A DNA stretch of 64,000 nucleotides from Lutibacter sp. B1. Its GTDB lineage: Bacteria > Bacteroidota > Bacteroidia > Flavobacteriales > Flavobacteriaceae. Shown here one piece after another: positions 1 through 9,452 of the stretch (its first letter is position 1; each line of letters opens with the position of its first letter). The stretch lies in the NCBI RefSeq assembly GCF_012524075.1, contig NZ_JAAZUI010000008.1, positions 1 through 64,000 of the forward strand, given 5' to 3'. Under the pieces are notes generated by a model. The model was not told the DNA's origin, made no database searches, and saw only the letters and a list, made by a program, of their open reading frames with translations. A program made the position numbers and the translations under genes.

Positions 1-279
1 TTTGGGAACGATCATGGGATTAAACGAAGCGTCACGGTCTCGGGGAACCTGTATCTTGCTTTCTCCAAGAGAAGTGCGCAGCTTCTTTTCTGTAAAACCA
101 TTGCGGGCATTGGAATTGTCTGACTTCTGGTGCTTATCATAGCCTAAATGGCTGTCAAGCTCGCCTTCAAGCATCTTTTCAATACCACGTTTCTGAATCT
201 GTTTTAGAAAATCATTGAGCTCTTCGCCCGATGTAAACTGCTTCAGAAAATCATTACTTAATAAATCTTCTTTCTTCAT
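1..279 (-). CDS. IS256-family transposase, N-terminal 93 residues (partial)
   Basis: The minus-strand reading frame opens with ATG at 277-279 and runs off the left edge without a stop. The protein begins MKKEDLLSNDFLKQF and contains the family signatures MLEGELDSHLGYDKH (about residues 35-49), NARNGF and IQVPRDRDASFNPMIVPK (about 76-93), typical of the N-terminus of mutator-type DDE transposases that move IS256 elements by cut-and-paste or copy-out. The catalytic DDE core lies outside the window, so activity cannot be judged. Codon and base use are unlike the flanking genes, as expected for a mobile element. Confidence 0.9.
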   Translation of the reverse strand, partial: MKKEDLLSNDFLKQFTSGEELNDFLKQIQKRGIEKMLEGELDSHLGYDKHQKSDNSNARNGFTEKKLRTSLGESKIQVPRDRDASFNPMIVPK

Positions 280-307
280 GACTGTATAAAAGTTTAAAAT
301 TAAACAA

Positions 308-341
308 AAAAATATCGGGGGTTGCAACCCCCGATATTTTT
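308..341. terminator. 34-bp perfect palindrome inside the IS end, likely bidirectional terminator
   Basis: Positions 308-324 and 325-341 are perfect reverse complements. The G+C core is ATCGGGGGTTGCAACCCCCG and the flanks are A-runs and T-runs. It lies between the terminal repeat and the transposase ATG, so it could block outside transcription from entering the transposase gene and also end alr-side transcripts. Terminator function is inferred from the strong stem and the flanking A/T tracts. Confidence 0.6.
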
Positions 342-419
342 ATTTACACAGTTTATGAGATAGTGCTTTTAATATATTTTCTTTTTATCCACTTGGCAAG
401 ATTTTGCAAAAAAAATATA

Positions 420-1577
420 CTAATCAACTACTAATCTAGGTAAATTTGAAGGTAATCTTGTAAGTAATTCATAATTTAACTGTTCACTAAATTCACTAAA
501 TGATGAAACACTTATTTCTAAATCGCCCTGTTTTCCAATTAGTACCACTTCGTCACCTTTTTTAATTGTATTTAATTGTGTAACATCAACGGTTATCATA
601 TTCATATTTACTGTACCAATTACATTCACTCGCTGACCGTTAATTAATACAATACCTTGATTGCTTAGATTTCTACTAAAACCATGACTGTAGCCAACCG
701 GTATTGTTGCTATTTTTAAATTTGAATTGGCAAGATAAGAGGTGCCGTAACCAATAAATTCTCCAGTCTTTACTTTATTAACATCCATAACGCTGCTTTT
801 CCAGGAAATGAGTCGTTTTAACGGATTTTCTGTTTCTTTATTTTTAGTTAAATATTCAATTAAAATTTCTTTATTGGGAAAAAATCCATATTGAATAATT
901 CCAAATCTTACCATATCTAGTTGAAATTTTGGATAACGTAATGCTGCAGCTGAACAAGCGGTATGTTTTTGCTCAGGATTTAACCCTGCTAAAGCCACTT
1001 TTTTCACTACTTTTTTAAAAAGTTGTTGTTGCTTTTTTATTCGATAGTAATTGGCAATACTTTCTGCTCCTGCAAAATGAGTGCAAAGACCTTTAAAACA
1101 CAAATGAGAACTATTATTTTTTAGAAATTGCAGTACAGCTGGAATTTGGTCAAAAGTAAATCCGGTTCTATTCATTCCAGTTTCAACTTCTATATGAAGT
1201 TTTGCTATTTTTCCAACCCTTTTGGCTGCTTGAAGTGTTTTTTCTAAACGATCAAGTTCAAATACATAAAATTCAATATTATTTTCAATGGCCCATTCCA
1301 ACTGTTCATTATCAATGTAACCCATAATCATAATTGTACTTTTTTTAGTGCTTGATTTAAGAACACGTAAAGCCTCGTCTGCACTAAATACAGAAAAATG
1401 ATTGATACCACAATTTTCTGCAATGGGAACAAATACTTCAAGTCCATGACCATAAGCATTTCCTTTTACGACAGAAGATATTTGCACATTACTACCTATA
1501 AAATTTTTTAAAAATTGAAGATTATGTTCTAACGCCGATTTACTTATTTCAATATATGATGTATGCAGTATTTTCAT
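420..1577 (-). CDS. alr: Alanine racemase
   Basis: PLP-dependent enzyme converting L-alanine to D-alanine for peptidoglycan. The 385-residue length is normal. The PLP lysine is Lys38 in VVKGNAYGHG; the family usually has K-A-N here, so K-G-N is a small deviation. The second catalytic base, Tyr277, lies in FIGYGTSY. The phosphate-binding TIPVGYSHG (about 291-299) and the C-terminal LTRLPSNLPRLVVD are typical. The ATG overlaps the stop codon of the upstream M20 gene by one base (TAATG), so the two are probably translationally coupled in one transcript. The insertion sequence lies just downstream without touching the coding region. Confidence 0.95.
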   Translation of the reverse strand: MKILHTSYIEISKSALEHNLQFLKNFIGSNVQISSVVKGNAYGHGLEVFVPIAENCGINHFSVFSADEALRVLKSSTKKSTIMIMGYIDNEQLEWAIENNIEFYVFELDRLEKTLQAAKRVGKIAKLHIEVETGMNRTGFTFDQIPAVLQFLKNNSSHLCFKGLCTHFAGAESIANYYRIKKQQQLFKKVVKKVALAGLNPEQKHTACSAAALRYPKFQLDMVRFGIIQYGFFPNKEILIEYLTKNKETENPLKRLISWKSSVMDVNKVKTGEFIGYGTSYLANSNLKIATIPVGYSHGFSRNLSNQGIVLINGQRVNVIGTVNMNMITVDVTQLNTIKKGDEVVLIGKQGDLEISVSSFSEFSEQLNYELLTRLPSNLPRLVVD

Positions 1578-2728
1578 TATAAAAGATGTAAGCTAATTTG
1601 ATAAAATAATTGAATTGCAGTAGGTAAAATATCATCTGGGAAATCATAATCAGGATTATGTAGTGCCGGGCTCTTTTCTCCTGAACCAATACCAAACATG
1701 GCACCTTTAAAACTTTGTGTAAATAAACCAAAATCCTCTCCCCATTTAAATGGAAATTTTCGTTCGCAAATATCAAATTTCAAATCTTTTGCCGCTTCTT
1801 TAATAATATCAACAGCAGCAGCATAATTCTGATTTGCATAAAACTCATGTGTCCATGAATAAGTAATACGTATATTATAATTGGCTGCAGTTTTTTCAAT
1901 ACAATCAATTACTGCTGTTGCTAATTTTTCCATAGTATATTCATCCCAAGCACGAATAGTTAGTCTAACTTCACCATAACCTGCAGAGATTCCATAAGCA
2001 ATTTCACCCATTTCAATATGCACAGGAGTTATTAATGTAAAATCATCTCTGTTGGGATCATTATTTGAAAGTTTGGCAGTTTCCTTTAAAATATCTGCAA
2101 TTGCGAGTGCCGGATTTAAACCATTTTCGGGCTCTGCAGCATGCGCAGTTTTACCGTTAATTTTAATGATAATACTTTTTACAGCGGCAGTAAATGAATT
2201 GTTTTTTACAACAATTTGATTTAAAGGATATCCGGGAAGGTTGTGAAAAGCAAAAATATAATCGGGTTTTAGAGTTTTAAATTTAGGATCTGAAAAAATT
2301 GCTTTTGCGCCTTCTCCGTCTTCTTCAGCAGGTTGAAATAATAAAAATATTTTTCCGTTTTTGGGTTTTTGTTCAGATAATAATTTGGCTAATCCCAGTA
2401 AAACAGTAGTATGCCCATCATGTCCACATTTGTGTGATATGCCATTAATTTTTGAGCGATGTTGAAAAGTGTTTATTTCTTGAATTGGAAGAGCATCTAA
2501 TTCAGCCCTAAACATAACTGATTTTCCTGGTTTTTCGCTGTCAAAAACAGCCACAATTCCAGTTCCTCCAATATTTTCTACTATTTTGGTTGGAGAGCAG
2601 GTTTTTAAAAATTGAGTAACATTGCTGGCAGTATTGTACTCTTTTCCTGAAACTTCAGGGTTTGCATGGAGCATTTTACGAAATGCAATGAGTTTATTTA
2701 ATAATTCCTTATTGATAAGTTTTGGCAT
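1577..2728 (-). CDS. M20-family metallo-amidohydrolase/peptidase
   Basis: A 383-residue zinc-dependent hydrolase of the N-acyl-amino-acid amidohydrolase/hippurate hydrolase group. Metal ligands are visible as HKCGHDGHTT (His103, Asp104 region) and QPAEEDGEG (about 132-140), followed by HN near residue 163, the lid/dimerisation segment starting at GKTAHAAEPENG, and a C-terminal WGEDFG and LHNPDYDFPDD carrying the last metal histidine. It is likely to remove acyl groups from amino acids or small peptides; the exact substrate cannot be read. There is no signal peptide, so it is cytoplasmic. It is the first gene of a pair with alr, whose start overlaps its stop. Confidence 0.88.
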   Translation of the reverse strand: MPKLINKELLNKLIAFRKMLHANPEVSGKEYNTASNVTQFLKTCSPTKIVENIGGTGIVAVFDSEKPGKSVMFRAELDALPIQEINTFQHRSKINGISHKCGHDGHTTVLLGLAKLLSEQKPKNGKIFLLFQPAEEDGEGAKAIFSDPKFKTLKPDYIFAFHNLPGYPLNQIVVKNNSFTAAVKSIIIKINGKTAHAAEPENGLNPALAIADILKETAKLSNNDPNRDDFTLITPVHIEMGEIAYGISAGYGEVRLTIRAWDEYTMEKLATAVIDCIEKTAANYNIRITYSWTHEFYANQNYAAAVDIIKEAAKDLKFDICERKFPFKWGEDFGLFTQSFKGAMFGIGSGEKSPALHNPDYDFPDDILPTAIQLFYQISLHLL

Positions 2729-2750
2729 ATATTTTAAATATTTAAAATAT
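2729..2750. repeat. 22-bp A/T-only perfect palindrome abutting the M20 start codon
   Basis: The 22 bases directly before the minus-strand ATG at 2728 form a perfect palindrome with arms ATATTTTAAAT and ATTTAAAATAT. It could be an operator or a weak hairpin in the leader, but an A/T-only palindrome can arise by chance in this composition. Confidence 0.35.
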
Positions 2751-2941
2751 GATTATTAAGTATAAACCTTAAAAGTAAAAAATTAGATCGGAAAATGTTT
2801 TTTATAGAGGACTAAAAGAAAAAAAATTTGAAATAAGATAAGTAATTTGTTGATTTACAGTTTTAAGAGCTTAAAAAAGAGAACTATTTTTAATGTTTAT
2901 TATTTCAATTCCAATTTGTGAGGGTTTGTCAATTACCAGAG

Positions 2942-3511
2942 TTAAGTAGTTTTTTGTTTCAGAATCAATTTTTTAATTAACCGGTAAAAAATGAATGCAA
3001 AAATATAACCTAAAAGCATTCCAACTAAAATATCTATAGGATAATGAGCTGCTAAATAAATTCTACTGTAAGCAAAAAGAATTGGAAATAAGAAAATTAA
3101 AAAAGCATATTTATAATTTTTTTTCAATATCCAAAATGAAATAAAAGCAATTGTAAAAGAAACTGTTGAATGTCCGGAAACAAAGCTAAAATCGTTTTGT
3201 TCAATTAAAATTCGAAGAGTTTCATTTATTGATTCATCATTAATAGGCCTTTTTCTTTGGATAAAGTTTTTGATGATATTTACAGTTGTTAATGATAAAA
3301 ATCCTGCAATAAAGGTTAATAAACATATAAAAAATGTTTTTTTGAAATCATAGATGGTGTACACTAAATAAAAAAGTAAAAAGAACAGCGGAATCCAATT
3401 TAAAGGATTTGTTATAAAAAGCCAAAAAATATCCCAGGTTACAGATCCTTTTGAGTGTAAAAAAAGGAGTAATTGTTTATCGTATTCAATAAGTGAATGC
3501 AAAAATTCCAA
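2942..3511 (-). CDS. PAP2-family membrane phosphatase (TTG start)
   Basis: A 189-residue integral membrane phosphatase of the phosphatidic acid phosphatase type 2 family, such as the undecaprenyl-pyrophosphate or lipid phosphatases. The three signature blocks are KNFIQRKRP (about residues 88-96), SGHS (about 113-116) with the catalytic histidine, and SRIYLAAHYPIDILVG (about 149-164). Several hydrophobic helices separate them. The start is TTG at 3509-3511, since no ATG is in frame before an upstream stop at 3527-3529. That start is 2 bp after the tatA stop, so the two genes are probably co-translated. The substrate is not determined by the sequence. Confidence 0.88.
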   Translation of the reverse strand: MEFLHSLIEYDKQLLLFLHSKGSVTWDIFWLFITNPLNWIPLFFLLFYLVYTIYDFKKTFFICLLTFIAGFLSLTTVNIIKNFIQRKRPINDESINETLRILIEQNDFSFVSGHSTVSFTIAFISFWILKKNYKYAFLIFLFPILFAYSRIYLAAHYPIDILVGMLLGYIFAFIFYRLIKKLILKQKTT

Positions 3512-3513
3512 AA

Positions 3514-3831
3514 CTATTTGTTTCTCTTAACAGGTCCGGTTATTTCATCAATAACAGTGTTTTTTATTTTTTTAACAGGATCAGTAATTTCTTCAAAGTT
3601 ATCTTTTACTTTGCTGAGCTCGTCTCTTACCTTAGCAGCAACATCAACATCAATATCATTTTTTTCGGCGCTATTTTTTATTTCTCGTTTAATATCGTTG
3701 GTAGCATCTTTAATTTGACGCATTCCTTTTCCTAAACCGCGAGCAATTTCAGGTAATTTATCAGCACCAAAAAGCATTACTGTAATTACCAGTACTACAA
3801 AAATTTCAGGACCACTAATAAATAAAAACAT
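3514..3831 (-). CDS. tatA: Sec-independent translocase subunit TatA/TatB-like
   Basis: A 105-residue Tat subunit with one N-terminal membrane helix beginning at FLFISGPEIFVVLVITVMLF, the conserved FGADKLPEIARGLGKGMR hinge and amphipathic helix (about residues 21-38), and a long charged tail with helical heptads. It should form the protein-conducting part of the Tat pathway for folded proteins. The acidic/basic tail is of TatA/E type; a TatB role cannot be excluded. TatC is not in the window. It sits 2 bp upstream of the PAP2 gene. Confidence 0.88.
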   Translation of the reverse strand: MFLFISGPEIFVVLVITVMLFGADKLPEIARGLGKGMRQIKDATNDIKREIKNSAEKNDIDVDVAAKVRDELSKVKDNFEEITDPVKKIKNTVIDEITGPVKRNK

Positions 3832-3914
3832 AAGTAAATTATTTAGAGTACAAAGATAATTAAAAAAGCATCATTACTAATATTGATTGTTTTTTTAACT
3901 TTAATTTCAGAAAA

Positions 3915-6524
3915 TTAGCTTTTTTTAGTAAGCATCCGCTTAATCTCATTCAATTTCATTAAGGCTTCGATTGGCGTTAGAGTATCAATATTTGTGGTAA
4001 GAATTTCTTCTTTTATATCTTCCAATAGCGGATCGTCCAATTTAAAAAAGCTCAGTTGCATTTCTTCTTCCTGCGCATTTTTTAAAGTTTCTTTTACATC
4101 GGTGTTTGTATGATTTTTCTCTAACTGCTTTAGCATTTTCGATGCTCTATGAACAACCGAAGTTGGCATGCCGGCTAATTTTGCTACATAAATTCCAAAG
4201 CTGTGTTCACTACCACCGGGCACTAATTTTCGTAAAAAAATAACCTTATTTTTTAATTCTTTTACCGCAACGTTAAAGTTTTTAATACGCTCAAAAGTAT
4301 TGGTCATATCATTTAATTCGTGGTAATGTGTAGCAAACAATGTTTTTGATTTTGAAGGATGTTCGTGTAAATATTCAGCAATAGCCCAAGCAATTGAAAT
4401 ACCATCATACGTACTTGTTCCTCGACCAATTTCATCCAGCAACACTAAACTTCTTTCAGAAATATTATTTAAAATACTTGCAGTTTCGTTCATTTCAACC
4501 ATAAAAGTTGATTCTCCCATAGAAATATTATCACTGGCACCAACACGCGTAAATATTTTATCAACTATTCCGATTCGAGCATTTTGAGCTGGCACATAAC
4601 TTCCCATTTGGGCTAGTAGAACAATTAAAGCTGTTTGGCGTAAAATAGCCGATTTACCACTCATATTAGGACCGGTAATCATAATAATTTGCTGTTGATT
4701 TCGGTTTAAAACCAAATCGTTGGCAATGTATTCTTCGCCAATTGGCAATTGTTTTTCAATAACAGGATGGCGTCCGTTTTTAATTTCTAAATCGGTTGTT
4801 TCATCCAATTGCGGACGCACGTAATTGTTGTTTTTAGCAACTTCGGCAAAAGAGCACAAGCAATCAATTTGAGCAATTAATTGTGCATTTAATTGAATAG
4901 GTTGAATATAATCCAACAAAGAGCTAATCAATTCAGCAAAAAGTTCATTTTCTAGGGAAGAAATTTTTTCTTCGGCACCTAAAATTTTGGTTTCGTATTC
5001 TTTTAATTCTTCAGTAATATATCGTTCAGCACTTACCAATGTTTGCTTACGAATCCAATCTGAAGGAACTTTGTTTTTATGTGTATTTCTAACTTCAATA
5101 TAGTAGCCAAAAACGTTGTTAAAAGCTATTTTTAATGATGATATTCCAGTACGTTCCGTTTCACGAGCCAACATACTGTCTAAATACTCTTTTCCTGAAG
5201 TTGAAATAGCACGAAGCTCATCTAATTCGTTAGAAATACCATTTGAAATCGTATTTCCTTTATTGATATTTACCGGGGCATCTTCGTTTAACGTTTTGGT
5301 AATTTTTTCGCGAAGTGTGATACAACTTTGCAGTTGTTCGCCAATTAATTTTAACGATTCATTATCACTATTTTCCGCAGCTTCTTTTATAGGAATGATG
5401 GCGTTCAGTGAATTTTTTAACAAAACAACTTCTCGTGGATTTACCTTTCCTGTGGCAACTTTTGATACCAAACGTTCAATATCGCTAATTTGCTTAATTT
5501 GATAGGTTGCCAATTCAAAAAAGGCATCATTATCAATTAAATATTTAACTATATCGTGTCTATTTTTTATACGATTGATATCTTTTAAAGGTAATGCCAA
5601 CCAACGTTTTAGCATCCTTCCGCCCATAGGCGAAATGGTTTTATCAATAACATCTAAAAGTGTTACTGCATTTACTGAAGTTGAATTGTATAATTCAAGA
5701 TTTCTAACGGTAAACCTGTCCATCCACACATAATTATCTTCTGCAATTCGGTTAATTACTGAAATATGCTCTAATTGATTGTGTTGTGTTTCAGAAAGAT
5801 AATACAATACAGCTCCGGAAGCTATAATGCCTTCATTTAAATCATCAACTCCAAAACCTTTTAGTGTTTTTACTTTAAAATGACTGGTAAGTGTTTCGTA
5901 GGCATATTCCGATTGAAAAAGCCAATCTTCTAAATAAAAAGTATAAAAGCGATCACCAAATAATTCAGAAAATTTCGATTTGTATTGTTTCTGAACTAAA
6001 ACTTCACTCGGGTTAAAGTTTTGCAGTAATTTATCAATATGTTCACTATTTCCTTGAGCGGTTAAAAATTCACCTGTTGAAACATCTAAAAATGAAATCC
6101 CGATTTGTTTTTTACCAAAGTGGATTGCTGCTAAAAAGTTATTGGTTTTCGATTGTAAAACTTCATCATTTAAAGCAACTCCGGGAGTTACTAATTCTGT
6201 TACACCACGTTTTACAATGGTTTTTGTCATTTTTGGATCTTCTAACTGATCGCAAATAGCAACACGCATACCGGCTTTTACCAGCTTTGGCAAATAGGTA
6301 TTTAACGAATGATGAGGGAAACCGGCCAAAGCAGTTTCGGTTTCACTTCCGGCACCGCGTTTGGTTAAAATGATTCCTAAAACTTGTGCTGCTTTTTTGG
6401 CATCTTCACCAAAAGTTTCGTAAAAATCTCCTACTCTAAATAATAACATTGCATCAGGATATTTTACCTTAATTGCATTATATTGTTTCATTAAAGGAGT
6501 TACTTTCTTGGTTTTTGCTGCCAA
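3915..6524 (-). CDS. mutS: DNA mismatch repair ATPase MutS (TTG start)
   Basis: Full-length MutS (869 residues) that recognises mismatches and small loops. The N-terminal mismatch-binding domain carries the Phe-X-Glu motif within [16 protein letters not shown] (about residues 28-43). The connector, lever and clamp regions are all present. Walker A GPNMSGKS lies near residues 617-624 and Walker [13 protein letters not shown] about 75 residues later, followed by the helix-turn-helix dimer contact. The reading frame has no ATG at the expected beginning. TTG at 6522-6524 gives [14 protein letters not shown], which matches the normal start of Bacteroidota MutS. A TAACTTCG box upstream on the minus strand (about 6547-6554) is one base off the -7 consensus. 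Confidence 0.97.
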   Translation of the reverse strand: MAAKTKKVTPLMKQYNAIKVKYPDAMLLFRVGDFYETFGEDAKKAAQVLGIILTKRGAGSETETALAGFPHHSLNTYLPKLVKAGMRVAICDQLEDPKMTKTIVKRGVTELVTPGVALNDEVLQSKTNNFLAAIHFGKKQIGISFLDVSTGEFLTAQGNSEHIDKLLQNFNPSEVLVQKQYKSKFSELFGDRFYTFYLEDWLFQSEYAYETLTSHFKVKTLKGFGVDDLNEGIIASGAVLYYLSETQHNQLEHISVINRIAEDNYVWMDRFTVRNLELYNSTSVNAVTLLDVIDKTISPMGGRMLKRWLALPLKDINRIKNRHDIVKYLIDNDAFFELATYQIKQISDIERLVSKVATGKVNPREVVLLKNSLNAIIPIKEAAENSDNESLKLIGEQLQSCITLREKITKTLNEDAPVNINKGNTISNGISNELDELRAISTSGKEYLDSMLARETERTGISSLKIAFNNVFGYYIEVRNTHKNKVPSDWIRKQTLVSAERYITEELKEYETKILGAEEKISSLENELFAELISSLLDYIQPIQLNAQLIAQIDCLCSFAEVAKNNNYVRPQLDETTDLEIKNGRHPVIEKQLPIGEEYIANDLVLNRNQQQIIMITGPNMSGKSAILRQTALIVLLAQMGSYVPAQNARIGIVDKIFTRVGASDNISMGESTFMVEMNETASILNNISERSLVLLDEIGRGTSTYDGISIAWAIAEYLHEHPSKSKTLFATHYHELNDMTNTFERIKNFNVAVKELKNKVIFLRKLVPGGSEHSFGIYVAKLAGMPTSVVHRASKMLKQLEKNHTNTDVKETLKNAQEEEMQLSFFKLDDPLLEDIKEEILTTNIDTLTPIEALMKLNEIKRMLTKKS

Positions 6525-6636
6525 TTTTTTAGGAAATTAAGTTAGTTTTGCGAAGTTACATTTTATATTGAAAGATTGAAAAAATTAATGATTGAAAGAT
6601 TTAACAGTTATACCTTTCAACAATTAGGCAATAATT

Positions 6637-6655
6637 ATGAGAAAATTAAAGAATA
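6637..6655 (+). repeat. 19-bp duplicate of the methyltransferase start region
   Basis: ATGAGAAAATTAAAGAATA occurs here and again at 6802-6820, where it is the start of the SpoU methyltransferase. From this first copy the frame stops after 16 codons at 6685-6687. The 146 bp between the copies contain the inverted pair of palindromic elements. Confidence 0.8.
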
Positions 6656-6693
6656 ATAGTAGAATATCAGTAATTAGTAATAATTAAATTATC

Positions 6694-6722
6694 GTCATGC
6701 TGAACTTGTTTCAGCATCTCAT
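6694..6722 (+). repeat. REP-like element, copy A1
   Basis: 29 nt: foot GTCA, arm TGCTGAA, loop CTTGT, arm TTCAGCA, tail TCTCAT. Its partner A2 lies inverted at 6736-6764. Together they also form a larger imperfect hairpin, 20 of 22 outer positions complementary (6693-6714 with 6744-6765). This is an intergenic location between mutS and the SpoU gene. Confidence 0.8.
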
Positions 6723-6735
6723 AATGTTAAAATTA

Positions 6736-6764
6736 ATGCGACCCTGAAACAAGTTCAGGGTGAC
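6736..6764 (-). repeat. REP-like element, copy A2 (inverted)
   Basis: Read on the minus strand: foot GTCA, arm CCCTGAA, loop CTTGT, arm TTCAGGG, tail TCGCAT. Compared with A1, two bases in each arm differ in a compensating way, so the hairpin is kept while the sequence changes. Confidence 0.8.
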
Positions 6765-6801
6765 GTTTACTTTATGTTTTATTGCGGATATATAAAAAAT
6801 A

Positions 6802-7332
6802 ATGAGAAAATTAAAGAATAGCGAATTAGGCAGGTTAAATGTTGAAGAGTTTAAGCAAACTGATAAAATTCCATTAATTGTTGTGCTTGATAATATTAGA
6901 AGTTTAAACAATATTGGTTCGGTTTTTAGAACAAGTGATGCTTTTTTAATAGAAAAGATTTATTTGTGTGGAATTACAGCGCAACCGCCACATAAAGAAA
7001 TTCATAAAACAGCTTTGGGCGCCACAGAATCTGTTGATTGGGAATATGTAGAAGATACGGTAGCTTTAGTTGAAAAGTTAAAAGTTGAAAAGTTAAAAGT
7101 TATTGCGATAGAACAAGCTGATAACAGTACAATGTTGCAAGATTTTAAGATTCAACCTAATCAAAAATATGCAGTTGTTTTTGGAAATGAAGTTAAAGGT
7201 GTTCAGCAAAAAGTAGTTTCAGCTTCAGATTATTGTATTGAAATTCCACAATTTGGCACAAAACATTCTTTAAATATTTCAGTAAGTGCAGGTGTTGTAC
7301 TTTGGGATTTGTTTAAAAAATTCAACTATTAA
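6802..7332 (+). CDS. SpoU/TrmH-family RNA 2'-O-methyltransferase
   Basis: A 176-residue SPOUT enzyme that uses S-adenosylmethionine to methylate ribose 2'-OH groups of tRNA or rRNA. Motif 1 is LDNIRSLNNIGSVFRTSDAF (about residues 31-50), with the catalytic Asn and Arg. Motif 2 is VVFGNEVKGV (about 129-138) and motif 3 is IPQFGTKHSLNISVSAGVVL (about 150-169). The target nucleotide is not evident. A 15-bp tandem duplication at 7069-7098 adds a repeated VEKLK to a surface-like segment. The stop codon overlaps that of the convergent mgtE by 4 bp. The start region is duplicated upstream (6637-6655). Confidence 0.92.
   Translation: MRKLKNSELGRLNVEEFKQTDKIPLIVVLDNIRSLNNIGSVFRTSDAFLIEKIYLCGITAQPPHKEIHKTALGATESVDWEYVEDTVALVEKLKVEKLKVIAIEQADNSTMLQDFKIQPNQKYAVVFGNEVKGVQQKVVSASDYCIEIPQFGTKHSLNISVSAGVVLWDLFKKFNY
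7069..7098 (+). repeat. 15-bp tandem repeat inside the SpoU gene
   Basis: GTTGAAAAGTTAAAA is repeated exactly twice in frame and encodes VEKLK-VEKLK. It keeps the reading frame and lies between motifs 1 and 2. Confidence 0.85.
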
Positions 7333-8681
7333 AATCCTAAAATTAATTTAGCGATTAAAAAATAAATCAATATTCCAAAAATATCATTGCTTGTTGTAAT
7401 AAATGGTCCGGTAGCTAATGCAGGATCAATACCTCTTTTATCTAAAATTATTGGTACAAAAGTGCCAATAATGGATGCTATGATGATTACGGCTATTAAA
7501 GCTAAGGCAATGGTTAACCCAAGTTTATAATCAAAACCTAAAAAATACATACCAATAGACATTAAAATAGCGGAAAGTACTAATCCGTTTAATAAACTTA
7601 AAGAAACTTCTTTTAAAAGCCGTTTCCATAAAGAACCTCTTAAACTGTCATTTGCTAAACCTTGAACAACAATTGCTGATGATTGTACACCAACATTTCC
7701 TGCCATAGCAGCAATTAATGGGGTGAAATAAAAAAGTTCAGGAAATTTCTCCATTGCAGTTTCAAATCCTCCTAAGATAGAAACACTTACAAAACCACCA
7801 AATAGCGCTAAAATTAACCAAGGTAAACGCGCTTTAGTAAGTTCCCAAATGGTATCATCGGCTTCAACGTCTTGCGAAATACCTGCAGCCAGTTGGTAAT
7901 CTTTTTCAGCTTCTTCCTTAATTACATCAACAATATCATCAATAGTAATTCTTCCTACTAAACGTCCCATTTCATCAACCACAGGGATAGCTTCAAGGTC
8001 GTACTTTTGCATTACTCTGGCTACATCTTCTGCTTTATCGTGTACATTTACATAATCTACCTGTTTAATAAAAACATCTTTAATTGCTGTTCTTGTTGAG
8101 GTAGTAAGTAAATCTTTTAATGACAATCTTCCTTTTAATTTTTCATTATCATCAACAACATAAATTGAATGTACTCTTGTAACTTCTTCTGCCTGAGCTC
8201 TCATTTCTTTAACACAAGTTAGTACATTCCAATTTTCATTTACTTTCACCAATTCTTTTGCCATTAAACCACCGGCAGTATCTTCATCATAACGTAAAAG
8301 TTCTACAATTTCTTTGGCGTGTTCAACATCTTCTATGTGAGAAATTACTTCTTCTTTCTGTTCTTCAGAAAGTTCAGCAATAATATCGGCAGCGTCATCG
8401 GTGTCTAATTCATTTAACTCATCGGCAATTTCTTTTGATGAAAGTCCTTTTAAAATTTTTTCACGAGTATCTTCATCCAGCTCTGTAATTACGTCAGAGG
8501 TTTTATCACTATCTAATAATTTAATTAAATAGATACCTTCTTCAGTTTCAAGATCTTCAATAATTTCAGCAATATCAGCATAATGAACCTCTTCCAATAA
8601 ATCTAAAATAGCTTTATTGTTAGATTGTTCTATAAATTCCTGAATTTCTTGAATGTATTCTTTGGTAATTTCAAATGGCAT
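7329..8681 (-). CDS. mgtE: Magnesium transporter MgtE
   Basis: A 450-residue Mg2+ channel/transporter of the cytoplasmic membrane. The N-terminal superhelical domain (about residues 20-130, with many [10 protein letters not shown] and [10 protein letters not shown] type repeats) is followed by two CBS domains (about 135-255) that sense intracellular Mg2+. Five membrane helices then end with the conserved [20 protein letters not shown] (about 418-437), which lines the pore. The length is normal for the family. Its ATG overlaps the end of rsmA by 11 bp, so it is probably translated in the same operon. The 3' end overlaps the convergent methyltransferase by 4 bp. Confidence 0.95.
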   Translation of the reverse strand: MPFEITKEYIQEIQEFIEQSNNKAILDLLEEVHYADIAEIIEDLETEEGIYLIKLLDSDKTSDVITELDEDTREKILKGLSSKEIADELNELDTDDAADIIAELSEEQKEEVISHIEDVEHAKEIVELLRYDEDTAGGLMAKELVKVNENWNVLTCVKEMRAQAEEVTRVHSIYVVDDNEKLKGRLSLKDLLTTSTRTAIKDVFIKQVDYVNVHDKAEDVARVMQKYDLEAIPVVDEMGRLVGRITIDDIVDVIKEEAEKDYQLAAGISQDVEADDTIWELTKARLPWLILALFGGFVSVSILGGFETAMEKFPELFYFTPLIAAMAGNVGVQSSAIVVQGLANDSLRGSLWKRLLKEVSLSLLNGLVLSAILMSIGMYFLGFDYKLGLTIALALIAVIIIASIIGTFVPIILDKRGIDPALATGPFITTSNDIFGILIYFLIAKLILGF

Positions 8682-9447
8682 CCTTTTCTATTTTAGCTGT
8701 AAGATTAATGAATTCTGTTACCGATAATTGTTCCGGACGTTTCGCAAAGATAGTATCTTCTCTTAAATTATCGGATAAATTCAATGTTTTTAAACTGTTA
8801 CGCAATGTTTTTCTACGTTGATTAAAAGCGGTTTTTACAACTTTATAAAATAATTTTTCATCAACAGGTAAGGTGTAATTTTTTTTTCTGATTAACCGTA
8901 TAACGCCAGAATCTACTTTAGGAGGTGGATTGAATACTGTTGGTGGAACGGTAAATAGATATTCTACATTATAAAAAGCCTGAGTGAGAACTGATAAAAT
9001 TCCGTAGGTTTTACTGCCTTCCTTTTCGGCTATGCGCATAGCAACTTCTTTTTGGAACATTCCTGAAAATTCAGGAATTTGATCTCTGTTTTCCAGAGTT
9101 TTAAATACAATTTGAGAAGAAATATTATAGGGAAAATTTCCAATAATTGCAATGGGTTCATCATCAAAATAATCGGTAAGGTTTATTTTTAAAAAATCTT
9201 TTGAAATTATTCTGTCTGCTAAATTTAAATAATGTGCTTTTAAATAATCAACAGATTCTGTATCTATTTCAATGACATAGGTTTTAAGATTTTTTTTAAG
9301 CAAATATTTAGTTAAAACACCCATTCCCGGTCCAATTTCCAATACATTTTTATAGCCATTTTCAGTTAAACTATCCGCAATTTTTTGTGCAATTAATTCA
9401 TCTTTTAAAAAATGTTGTCCAAGGTGTTTTTTTGCTTTTACGCTCAT
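8671..9447 (-). CDS. rsmA: 16S rRNA (adenine 1518/1519-N6) dimethyltransferase
   Basis: A 258-residue KsgA/RsmA enzyme that dimethylates two adjacent adenines in the 3' hairpin of 16S rRNA during 30S maturation. The N-terminus [11 protein letters not shown], the SAM-binding [15 protein letters not shown] (about residues 36-50) and the catalytic [10 protein letters not shown] (about 104-113) are all present. The C-terminal helical domain is full length. The gene is followed by mgtE with an 11-bp overlap and preceded by a DUF4286 gene 5 bp away; this order suggests one transcript. Confidence 0.96.
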   Translation of the reverse strand: MSVKAKKHLGQHFLKDELIAQKIADSLTENGYKNVLEIGPGMGVLTKYLLKKNLKTYVIEIDTESVDYLKAHYLNLADRIISKDFLKINLTDYFDDEPIAIIGNFPYNISSQIVFKTLENRDQIPEFSGMFQKEVAMRIAEKEGSKTYGILSVLTQAFYNVEYLFTVPPTVFNPPPKVDSGVIRLIRKKNYTLPVDEKLFYKVVKTAFNQRRKTLRNSLKTLNLSDNLREDTIFAKRPEQLSVTEFINLTAKIEKDAI

Positions 9448-9452
9448 ATATT

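Larger units (their letters stand above)
1..366 (-). mobile_element. IS256-family insertion sequence, one end (continues off the window)
   Basis: The segment holds the start of an IS256-type transposase (1-279), a 34-bp perfect palindrome (308-341) and a probable terminal-repeat region. Read on the minus strand, the region beginning near 366 starts GCACTATCTCATAAACTGTG, which resembles IS256-family ends; the exact boundary is inferred because the other end is missing. Base composition is about half G+C over the first 60 bases against roughly 30% nearby, which supports recent arrival. The element sits about 50 bp beyond the alr stop codon, so alr is intact. Confidence 0.75.

Noticed and set aside
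420-1577. alr as a gene truncated by the insertion sequence
   Set aside because: The conserved C-terminal LPRLVVD and stop codon are intact; the element lies about 50 bp beyond.
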